Shown here piece after piece: positions 29,178 through 35,002 of a stretch of DNA of 35,002 nucleotides. Position numbers and translations under genes: made by a program. The notes beneath the pieces are model-generated. The model made no database searches. It had not been told where the DNA came from and was given only the letters and a program-made list of their open reading frames with translations. Each line of letters opens with the position of its first letter. The first letter of the stretch is position 1. Where the stretch lies: contig DAHXKV010000050.1 in NCBI GenBank assembly GCA_027366155.1, forward strand, positions 1-35,002, written 5' to 3'. The stretch is from Microcaldota archaeon (GTDB lineage: Archaea; Micrarchaeota; Micrarchaeia; Micrarchaeales; CABMGC01).

Positions 29178-30767
29178 TCAGGCATAGGCTCTCGAGACCT
29201 TGGAGTAGAGCCTTTTCCAGACAAACGTGTTGATCAGGATAATAATTACGGTCAGGTTTATTAATGCAAGCATCATGAGCCCCAGGTTGTTCGAGGCAAG
29301 AGTTAGGTCGAGCAGCTTGCCTATCCCTGTGCCAACCTGCGAGACGACGGATGCGCCTACGGTGAAGTACTCTGCTATTATCGAGGCGTTCCATTCAGCC
29401 GCAATTGCAGTCACGCTCCCGGTTACAAGCCCGGGTATTATCGCCTTGAGGTAGATGTTTTTCCAGGCCTTCCATCCCTTTACCCTGAATATGTCCTTAA
29501 CCTCGAAGATGTTCTGTGGCATGGTCTTGGCAGTATTCAGGGTGCTGAATATTATGTACCATATGCTGCTGAGCACGAATACTATCGAGGCCACAAGCTC
29601 ACCGGAGTGAGGAGTTGAGCGCAGCAGCGAGACTATTGCCGGAAGCAGGATTGTTGCTGGTATTGAGGATATTATCTGGAAAAGGAGCGTGTACTTTGAG
29701 CCGTGCCTGGTCAGAAATATGGTGTAGACGCATATTGGCACACCGATGCACATGGATATCGCGAATGCGAGCCATATCCGCGCAAAGGAGAATGAGAGCG
29801 AGGTAAGGACTGTTTCTTCTGCAAGCACTAGTGCATGGTTTGATACTGCTGTATAAAGGGTCAGAGCCGCAGCCAGAAAGAGGATTATGTATGGGGCGAA
29901 TTTCCAGTAAGTCTCATGGCGGGAAGGCCTGTTGGGTGTCAGCGCGGCAGTCTGCCTGTTCTGCATGCCTGGGAGAACCTTGACTATCCGGGATATGTTC
30001 CCCTTCTCTATCTTCCGTATGAACCTTGCGCCCATGGTGCCTATCTGCCCCGGATTAAGCGGCCACTGCCTCTCGCTCTGTTTCTTGCCTGAGTTGCGTG
30101 TGTACCTTGTCACATAGTCTTCCCACGGTTTGAAGAAAAGGAAACGGGTTGCTATTACGAAAATTATAAAGATGCCTATTGCCATCGAGTAGCTTATTAT
30201 GTTTCCGGTTATTGCTGGCGAGGCGATCGCGGCGCCTATGCCCGTCTTTACTGCGTATGCGGCATTGGCTGTCGAGAATATCTCGCTGGTTACAAGGTAG
30301 AATAATCCTATAGACCATGAGAGTATTGACTGCTCGACAACGCGCGGCATTGCGGCAGGTATCTGTATCTTGGTAAGCCTGTCCCAGCGCGAAAGGCCGT
30401 AGAGCCTTGAGAGCTCCATGTATTCCTTTGGAAGCGACTTCACCGACTCGTACACCCCGAAGATTATGTTCCACACCATGCTTGTTATTATCAGGAAGAC
30501 CACGGCCGCGTTTATCCCCAGCGCGCCGGGTATTGCGGACACTATTATGAGTATTGCAAAGGGGAAGAATGCCAGTATCGGGAGCGTTTGGAGAATGTCG
30601 ACTAATGGGATTATTATTTTCTCGGCAGTCTTGTGTGTCGCGGCATAGATGCCGACTAAAAGGCTTATTACAACCGAAAAAGCGAGGGCGGCAAACATTC
30701 TGGCCCATGAGAATGCAGTATCGACTATTAGGGAGAGTGCGAGCCCGAGTATGCCAAGCGAGTACAT
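29178..30767 (-). CDS. Duplicated ABC anion permease (two BPD_transp_1 domains)
   Basis: A 529-residue membrane protein with about 12 helices in two homologous halves: one permease domain at about 15-240 and a second at about 330-525, joined by a charged linker. Each half shows an EAA-like cytoplasmic loop: EYMELSRLYGLSRWDRLTKIQIPAAMPRV in the first and FEVKDIFRVKGWKAWKNIYLKAIIPGLV in the second. This is the fused, duplicated permease type known for archaeal anion transporters, so one chain can form the whole pore. The frame extends to 30875, but ATG 30767 lies about 29 nt from a box A. No substrate-binding protein gene is near. Confidence 0.9.
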   Translation of the reverse strand: MYSLGILGLALSLIVDTAFSWARMFAALAFSVVISLLVGIYAATHKTAEKIIIPLVDILQTLPILAFFPFAILIIVSAIPGALGINAAVVFLIITSMVWNIIFGVYESVKSLPKEYMELSRLYGLSRWDRLTKIQIPAAMPRVVEQSILSWSIGLFYLVTSEIFSTANAAYAVKTGIGAAIASPAITGNIISYSMAIGIFIIFVIATRFLFFKPWEDYVTRYTRNSGKKQSERQWPLNPGQIGTMGARFIRKIEKGNISRIVKVLPGMQNRQTAALTPNRPSRHETYWKFAPYIILFLAAALTLYTAVSNHALVLAEETVLTSLSFSFARIWLAFAISMCIGVPICVYTIFLTRHGSKYTLLFQIISSIPATILLPAIVSLLRSTPHSGELVASIVFVLSSIWYIIFSTLNTAKTMPQNIFEVKDIFRVKGWKAWKNIYLKAIIPGLVTGSVTAIAAEWNASIIAEYFTVGASVVSQVGTGIGKLLDLTLASNNLGLMMLALINLTVIIILINTFVWKRLYSKVSRAYA

Positions 30768-30790
30768 CGTAAGTAGAGAGTCTTTAAACG

Positions 30791-30800
30791 CATTTATACC
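30791..30800 (-). promoter_or_regulatory. Box A of the ABC transporter operon
   Basis: GGTATAAATG on the minus strand, centred about 29 nt before the ATG at 30767. It supports that start and a nearly leaderless mRNA. Confidence 0.6.
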
Positions 30801-30898
30801 TTTGTCAGCATCTCCGGCAGGTTTGTGAGCCAGTGCGTAAAAAACCAAGTAAGCTTGGCAGAATAAGCCGGGCATGGGCGCGCGTGCATGTGCATGCG

Positions 30899-31216
30899 TC
30901 AGTTGCTTATTACGAACCTGGAAATTACCTTTGTTGCCCTCTCAAGCACTTCCTTTATGTTCTTGGTTGTGTTCGAACCAGTACAGATAAGCTTCCCATT
31001 CTTGAAGAGTATTATGACAGCTTTCGGCTCCTTTATCCGGAATATTGCTCCGGGGAACTGCTCCGGCTCGTAATCCACCTCCTTTATGTCCCTGGATAGC
31101 GAAAAGAGATCTATGTTTGCGTGGAGATCCGCGCTGACCACTATATTCTGTATTTTTATCTGGGGATTTATCTTTGGTGCCGCGCTTCCTCCCTTTGAAC
31201 CTGCCTTGGATGCCAT
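30899..31216 (-). CDS. tbp: Single-repeat (half-length) TATA-binding protein
   Basis: A 105-residue protein with one TBP repeat. After a 20-residue basic Ser/Gly tail come IKIQNIVVSADLHANIDLFSL, YEPEQFPGAIFRIKEPKAV, IILFKNGKLICTGSNT and a closing helix KNIKEVLERATKVIS. Both Phe positions that kink DNA in TBP (the FPG Phe and the LF Phe before NGK) are present. Normal archaeal TBP has two such repeats in about 180-200 residues. Here the stop follows directly after one repeat, and the next 100 nt hold no second repeat in any frame, so no frameshift explains it. It would have to act as a homodimer or pair with another half. ATG 31216 has its own CCTTTTAAAGG box (31244-31254) just after the deaminase gene. 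Confidence 0.85.
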   Translation of the reverse strand: MASKAGSKGGSAAPKINPQIKIQNIVVSADLHANIDLFSLSRDIKEVDYEPEQFPGAIFRIKEPKAVIILFKNGKLICTGSNTTKNIKEVLERATKVISRFVISN

Positions 31217-31243
31217 TTACTCGGGCATATATGAGATAATAAG

Positions 31244-31254
31244 CCTTTTAAAGG
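31244..31254 (-). promoter_or_regulatory. Palindromic box A of the half-TBP gene
   Basis: CCTTTAAAAGG on the minus strand, near-palindromic, about 33 nt before the ATG at 31216 and 10 nt past the deaminase stop. It implies an independent promoter for the TBP gene. Confidence 0.45.
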
Positions 31255-31264
31255 TTCTTGGCAC

Positions 31265-32254
31265 CTACTTTATGAAAGATGATGAGAAGGCCAGGGCATT
31301 TGCACTTGCTGCGTCCTTCTCGGAGATTATGCCGTTTTCTATCAGGAAGGATATCTCGTTCCGGAGGTTTGTCTTGAGCATCTCGGGGCCGTCAGTGTTT
31401 ATGGTGTACTTGACATTGTGCGAGTTGAATGCCTTAAATATCCTCTTGAGGTGGTCTATGCCAGAAACAACCCCCGTATGCAGGTTGGATGTAGGGCAGA
31501 GTTCCAGCACAATGCCGTGTTTCGCAAGGAGGTCCATCACGTCTTCGCTTTCCGCAGCCTTGACGCCGTGTCCTATCCGGTCTGGGGAAAGGTTTTCAAC
31601 AACCCTTGAAACCGAGGAGTGGTCTTCTTCTTCGCCTGCATGCACAGTGAGTCCGAGGCCTGCGCCGCCGGCCTCCGCATACAGGGCCTTGTAGTCTTCG
31701 TACCTGAATTCTGGATTCCTTTCCCCGGCAATATCTATTCCCACGACGCCCCTGCTGCTGTACTTGATAGCCTTCTTGACCAGTATCGAATTGAGTTTGT
31801 GTTCGAATTTTCGGTCAAGGCAGACGATTATTCCTGCTTTAACAGGATAGTCAAGGGTGGCCCTGTCCAGACCACGTATTGCCGCCATGAATATGTGGTC
31901 GAGGTCCTGCTCGCCGTTCCTGTTCCTTTTCATCGGATTGAAGCGCAGTTCGAGCTTTGTTATGTTGTTTTTCCTGTACGCCCCGGCTATTGTCTGGTAG
32001 ACCGCCCGCTCCACTGCGATTGGGCTTGACTGTATGAAGTCGGTCCAGTGGAAGAGCTCAAGGTATTCGTCAAAAGACTTCCGTGAATTTTTGTCTACCG
32101 TTATCATGTCAGCGAATTGCCAGTAGTCCTTCGTTGGCAGCCTTATTCCCTGCGCGTGGGCTATCTCCCACATTGTTGCAGGGTCCACAGAGCTGCCCAG
32201 GTGCACATGGAGCTCGGCAAGCTCCGCAAGCTTAGAATCGTTATCAGAGGCCAT
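31265..32254 (-). CDS. Adenosine/adenine deaminase-family protein with altered active-site Asp
   Basis: A 329-residue amidohydrolase of the ADA family. Zinc ligands and catalytic segments are clear: ELHVHLG (H16, H18), LTVHAGE (zinc His and catalytic Glu region), RIGHG and LCPTSNLHTG. At the end the family motif normally reads N/S-T-D-D-P, but here it is NTDGPEM: D288 (zinc/catalytic) is kept and the next Asp, which contacts the purine ring N7 in known deaminases, is Gly289. This suggests a changed substrate. Length is normal. Start 32254 follows AGGTG, which overlaps the IMPDH stop, 8 nt away, so it is translated together with IMPDH. The substrate is probably a purine nucleoside, nucleotide or base. 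Confidence 0.88.
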   Translation of the reverse strand: MASDNDSKLAELAELHVHLGSSVDPATMWEIAHAQGIRLPTKDYWQFADMITVDKNSRKSFDEYLELFHWTDFIQSSPIAVERAVYQTIAGAYRKNNITKLELRFNPMKRNRNGEQDLDHIFMAAIRGLDRATLDYPVKAGIIVCLDRKFEHKLNSILVKKAIKYSSRGVVGIDIAGERNPEFRYEDYKALYAEAGGAGLGLTVHAGEEEDHSSVSRVVENLSPDRIGHGVKAAESEDVMDLLAKHGIVLELCPTSNLHTGVVSGIDHLKRIFKAFNSHNVKYTINTDGPEMLKTNLRNEISFLIENGIISEKDAASANALAFSSSFIK

Positions 32255-32262
32255 TGTTGCAC

Positions 32263-33348
32263 CTAGATCTTCATCTCCCTGGGCTTCATCACCGCTATCC
32301 TGGCCAGTTTTTGCATTTCGGCGATGTTCTCGGCGCCCACGTAGCCCATTGTTGTCTTCAGTTCTGCAAGCAGCCTTGATACGAGATCCTGTACGCTGCC
32401 TTCCAGCGGAACCTGCGTCTTGAAGCCCTCGTCTACATCCTTGCCTTTGGAGTCTTGGTAGCGGTCCAGCGCCAGCCTCTTCGCCCTCGCCTCGGCGCTG
32501 CCCATGCCCCAGTAAACCTTGTACTTTTTGCCTTCCTTGATGACAACTTCTCCGGGGCTTTCAGTGCACCTGGCGAGAAGGTTGCCAAGCATCGCGAATG
32601 AAGCGCCTAGCGCAATGGAGAATGCAATGTCCCTCGAGTAGCGTATGCCCCCGTCAGCTATTATTGGAATTTTTCCGAAAAGGCCCAGCTCGGAGAGGGC
32701 TGCTGCTGCTTCCTCAACTGCAAACGAAACTGGCGAGCCTACTCCAGTAACATCAGTAGTTATGCAGATGGAGCCTCCGCCCATGCCGACCTTTATTGCT
32801 GCGATATTCTCGGCGCCCAGTTCGTTCACCGCGTGAATTACGCCCTCTTTTGTGCCCAGGTTGCCTATAACCATCTTCCTGCCAGTCTCGGCCATTATTC
32901 TCTTTGTGCCACTTATTACCTTGCTGTTGTAGAAGCTCGCTACGTCAGTGAATATTAGATCGGCCTCCGCCGAGATCCTTACTGCCGATTCCACATCGTT
33001 TGTAGATACTGCGGCCCCTACTGCAAGCTTCCCTTCCTTATCGAGAGTGGAACCCTTGTCTGGCGCCTCTGCGCCCTTGACCTTACGTATCATGTCCAGG
33101 GCCTGGTCGGCAGTGCAGTTCCTGTGTATGACTCCCAGGCCTCCGGCAGACGCAAGAGAGATTGCCATACTGGATTCTGTGACTGTATCCATTGGCGCGG
33201 AGAGAATTGGTGCCGAGAGATTTATGCCGTCTAGATGCACAGATGCATCTATTTCCTTCGGGCTCTTTTTTGCAAGGCCTGGCAGAAGAAGAAGCTCGTC
33301 AAACATATACAGCCTGCGCGCTTCGGAAAGTTTGCTGTGTGCCTCCAT
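32263..33348 (-). CDS. guaB: IMP dehydrogenase-like protein without CBS domains
   Basis: A 361-residue TIM-barrel enzyme. IMPDH oxidises IMP to XMP with NAD, the committed step to GMP. Visible motifs: [16 protein letters not shown] (46-61), [13 protein letters not shown] (192-204) with the catalytic cysteine C195, [24 protein letters not shown] and the flap DRYQDSKG, which keeps the Arg-Tyr pair of IMPDH rather than GMP reductase. The usual 120-residue CBS pair is missing: the GVIHRN segment runs directly into the next barrel strand. The usual D-x-A-H-G-H cofactor loop reads DVASFYNS. The frame extends to 33399, but ATG 33348 sits about 24 nt from box A (33368-33376). It heads an operon with the deaminase. 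Confidence 0.88.
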   Translation of the reverse strand: MEAHSKLSEARRLYMFDELLLLPGLAKKSPKEIDASVHLDGINLSAPILSAPMDTVTESSMAISLASAGGLGVIHRNCTADQALDMIRKVKGAEAPDKGSTLDKEGKLAVGAAVSTNDVESAVRISAEADLIFTDVASFYNSKVISGTKRIMAETGRKMVIGNLGTKEGVIHAVNELGAENIAAIKVGMGGGSICITTDVTGVGSPVSFAVEEAAAALSELGLFGKIPIIADGGIRYSRDIAFSIALGASFAMLGNLLARCTESPGEVVIKEGKKYKVYWGMGSAEARAKRLALDRYQDSKGKDVDEGFKTQVPLEGSVQDLVSRLLAELKTTMGYVGAENIAEMQKLARIAVMKPREMKI

Positions 33349-33367
33349 ACCATAGATACGCACCCAA

Positions 33368-33376
33368 TATTTATAA
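33368..33376 (-). promoter_or_regulatory. Box A of the IMPDH-deaminase operon
   Basis: TTATAAATA on the minus strand, centred about 24 nt before the ATG at 33348, consistent with a leaderless mRNA. Confidence 0.6.
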
Positions 33377-33495
33377 CTGTTTGTGGAATTTGGTGGCAAT
33401 TTTTCATTAAGAAAGAGCCGGAAACGTCCAGTAAAGAGAAATAATAGGAATGTTTATATGTTTAATCATAGTATATACAAGAATAAGGCATTGTA

Positions 33496-33510
33496 TTGTA
33501 TATTATACAA
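33496..33510. promoter_or_regulatory. Perfect inverted repeat in the promoter of the PH-like gene
   Basis: TTGTATA and TATACAA arms around one T, in an AT-rich stretch that also holds GTATATAC at 33473-33480 and TTTATAT at 33452-33460. It probably overlaps the box A of the downstream gene. Confidence 0.4.
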
Positions 33511-33534
33511 TAAATGCCCCTGAGGGTGGGGAAA

Positions 33535-34389
33535 ATGGAAGCCAAAGGTGCCGTAGAGCACAGCATGGAAAAGGCAGTGGAATCTGCAATTGACCGCGAG
33601 GTTCCGATGCACCGCCACAGCGGCAGGTGCATGAAGCTGATACGCCAGATGGTAGCGGAAGGAGAGGAGACCATAATGGAGTGCAAGCAGAGCCTCATGC
33701 ATTCGATATCTCCCTCGCGCGTAATCGTAACGACAAAAAGGCTCATAATAGTGAAGCCGTCATTCTGGGGGCTTTACCTGGGGCACGACATAATATCCCC
33801 TACGGAGTACAGCATAATCCCATACAAGAACCTTATAAGCGTAATCGTCTCACGAGGCAGGCTTCTATCCACAATACACCTGCGCATACACGGCTTCACC
33901 GATTCGGCATCATCGGCGAAAGACGAGGGGGAGATGCGCGGGATAAGATCGTCTGCGGCCGTAAGGCTGGTCAAATTCCTTGAGGAGATAATAGAGTACA
34001 GGGAAGACGAGTATAAGGAGGAGGCGCCGTATGCCAGGGAGGAGCGCGGGAAGATCCCCGAAGAGAGGCTCCTTGCCACAGAGGATGCCGTTAGGAGGGT
34101 TTCCGAAGGGAGCTCTATGCTCATATGGCTCGGGGTGGAGCCAGTTGATTATGTTTCGGCCATTCTAGGCGTGGGAAAGGAACGCATTTTACACATGGAT
34201 ACTTCCGAAATCGCTGCAAAGGATTCGATCGAGATCGAACAGCTCAGAAACTGCATATTTGTCTCTTATGGTAGCACGATGGGGTCCCATATGGCACATT
34301 TCCTAAAAACAAAGTACGGGGTGGACTCGTATGTGCTGAGGGAAGGCATAGTTGGCGCGGCAAGGGGCTACTTCACCAGACGTCAGTAA
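33535..34389 (+). CDS. PH-like domain plus cysteine-less rhodanese-like domain protein
   Basis: A 284-residue protein in two parts. Residues about 30-140 read as a bacterial/archaeal PH-like domain (YokE/bPH type): GEETIMECKQSLMHS, SRVIVTTKRLIIVKPS, YSIIPYKNLISVIVSRG and a final helix VRLVKFLEEIIEY. After a charged linker, residues about 185-284 resemble a rhodanese domain: SSMLIWLGVEPVDYVSAI, ERILHMD and IFVSYGSTMGSHMAHFLKTKYGVDSYVLREGI. The active-site loop has no cysteine (YGSTMGSH), so it cannot be a normal sulphurtransferase. ATG 33535 follows GGGTGGGG by 3 nt and is preferred to ATG 33514. It may bind membranes, lipids or proteins. The assignment of both domains is by pattern only. Confidence 0.7.
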   Translation: MEAKGAVEHSMEKAVESAIDREVPMHRHSGRCMKLIRQMVAEGEETIMECKQSLMHSISPSRVIVTTKRLIIVKPSFWGLYLGHDIISPTEYSIIPYKNLISVIVSRGRLLSTIHLRIHGFTDSASSAKDEGEMRGIRSSAAVRLVKFLEEIIEYREDEYKEEAPYAREERGKIPEERLLATEDAVRRVSEGSSMLIWLGVEPVDYVSAILGVGKERILHMDTSEIAAKDSIEIEQLRNCIFVSYGSTMGSHMAHFLKTKYGVDSYVLREGIVGAARGYFTRRQ

Positions 34390-34476
34390 TATCGTATGGG
34401 TATAAATACATTTACAGTAATAAGTAATTGCAGGACAGCTACGGCTATATTATACTTATAAAAAAGGAGTGATAGA

Positions 34477-35002
34477 ATGGCAGAAAACCAATTAGGAGGA
34501 CAACAGTATTTGATATTGCCCGAGGGGGCAAGCAGGCTGATAGGCAAGGAGGCGCAGCGCACCAATATAGCAGTAGGCTATGCAGTTGCAAGCATAGTTA
34601 GAACCACGCTGGGCCCTAAGGGAATGGACAAGATGCTGGTAAGCGAACTCGGGGACATAATAATAACAAATGATGGTGCCACAATACTCCAGGAGATGAA
34701 TGTTGAGCACCCCATAGCAAAGATAATGGTGGAGATAGCCAAGACGCAGGACAAGGAAGTCGGCGACGGAACCACATCGGCAGTTATAGTCGCAGGGGAG
34801 CTGCTCAAGAATGCAGGGAACCTGCTTGACCAGGGAATACCTCCGGCAGCAATAATAAAGGGCTATGAGATGGCGAGGAGCAAGGCCTTTGATGTGCTGA
34901 ACCAGATTGCAGGCAAAATAGATATTTCTGACGAGGAGAAACTGCATAAGATAGCAATGATCTCGATGGGCTCAAAGAACATTGGAAGCCAGGAGACAAA
35001 GA
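34477..35002 (+). CDS. ths: Thermosome (group II chaperonin) subunit, partial at right edge
   Basis: The first 175 residues of a group II chaperonin subunit; the rest lies beyond the window. Characteristic segments: [36 protein letters not shown] (ATP site), ITNDGATIL (39-60 region) and [21 protein letters not shown] (nucleotide-phosphate binding loop). The ring assembles as a double-ring ATPase that folds proteins. GGAGTGAT lies 3-11 nt before ATG 34477. Two TATA-like elements (TATATTAT near 34446-34453 and CTTATAAAA at 34455-34463) could be box A; the first fits a start site just at the ATG. Confidence 0.97.
   Translation, partial: MAENQLGGQQYLILPEGASRLIGKEAQRTNIAVGYAVASIVRTTLGPKGMDKMLVSELGDIIITNDGATILQEMNVEHPIAKIMVEIAKTQDKEVGDGTTSAVIVAGELLKNAGNLLDQGIPPAAIIKGYEMARSKAFDVLNQIAGKIDISDEEKLHKIAMISMGSKNIGSQETK

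Noticed and set aside
30055-30708. 217-codon minus-strand frame inside the permease gene
   Set aside because: It lies in another frame of the same strand as the permease and is rich in Arg, Asn and Cys, unlike any membrane or soluble protein here.

Overview
The window is a compact, almost gapless archaeal chromosome segment. The archaeal assignment rests on PCNA, Trm1, a DUF357 protein, archaeal-type L1/L10/L12 (P1), a thermosome subunit, an Lhr-type helicase, RibL, a TATA-binding-protein repeat and a class III (pilin-type) signal peptide. Box A elements lie about 24-29 nt upstream of many start codons, which implies many leaderless or nearly leaderless mRNAs. Gene content, small proteins and several divergent or split families suggest a DPANN-type archaeon, perhaps Micrarchaeota/ARMAN-like; that placement is inference only. 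No tRNA, rRNA, CRISPR array or insertion sequence was seen.

Layout. 1-4261 (minus): a tight cluster of GNAT-like acyltransferase, M20 metallopeptidase, ATP-grasp ligase and a second M20 paralogue that runs off the left edge. It looks like a protect/ligate/deprotect amino-acid or peptide pathway. 4436-7840: a small basic protein with a PIP-box-like tail, a class I aminotransferase, a tiny membrane protein and an APC amino-acid permease. 7947-10310: a membrane-anchored FKBP, a 45-aa zinc ribbon (DUF5679-like) and a YVTN beta-propeller surface protein. 10466-16826 (minus): TPR-AAA ATPase, RNase HI, ankyrin protein, a PdeM-like metallophosphoesterase that seems to start at ACG, and an Lhr-type helicase. 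17022-19113 (plus): PCNA (TTG start), DUF357, Trm1. 19100-20687: carbamate kinase and a GT2 glycosyltransferase, divergent around one shared box A. 20716-27239 (minus): parvulin, two-cluster ferredoxin, M16 peptidase, L12, a large pilin-signal surface protein that seems to start at CTG, L10 and L1. 27429-30767: RibL, then a NitT/TauT-type anion ABC transporter with a duplicated permease, whose AAA-associated C-terminal domain is a separate, convergent gene. 30899-33348 (minus): a single-repeat TBP, an adenosine-deaminase-family enzyme and an IMPDH without CBS domains. 33535-end (plus): a PH-like plus cysteine-less rhodanese-like protein and the start of a thermosome subunit.

How the genes relate. 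Replication/repair is represented by PCNA, a probable PCNA-binding peptide, RNase H and Lhr plus MPE. Translation is represented by L1/L10/L12, Trm1 and the DUF357 neighbour. Purine metabolism is IMPDH plus the deaminase-family protein, and surface/folding functions are the FKBP, parvulin, thermosome and two propeller proteins. The strongest leads are the half-length TBP, the GNAT/M20/ATP-grasp/M20 cluster, and two genes whose only reasonable starts are non-AUG codons placed behind good Shine-Dalgarno sequences.
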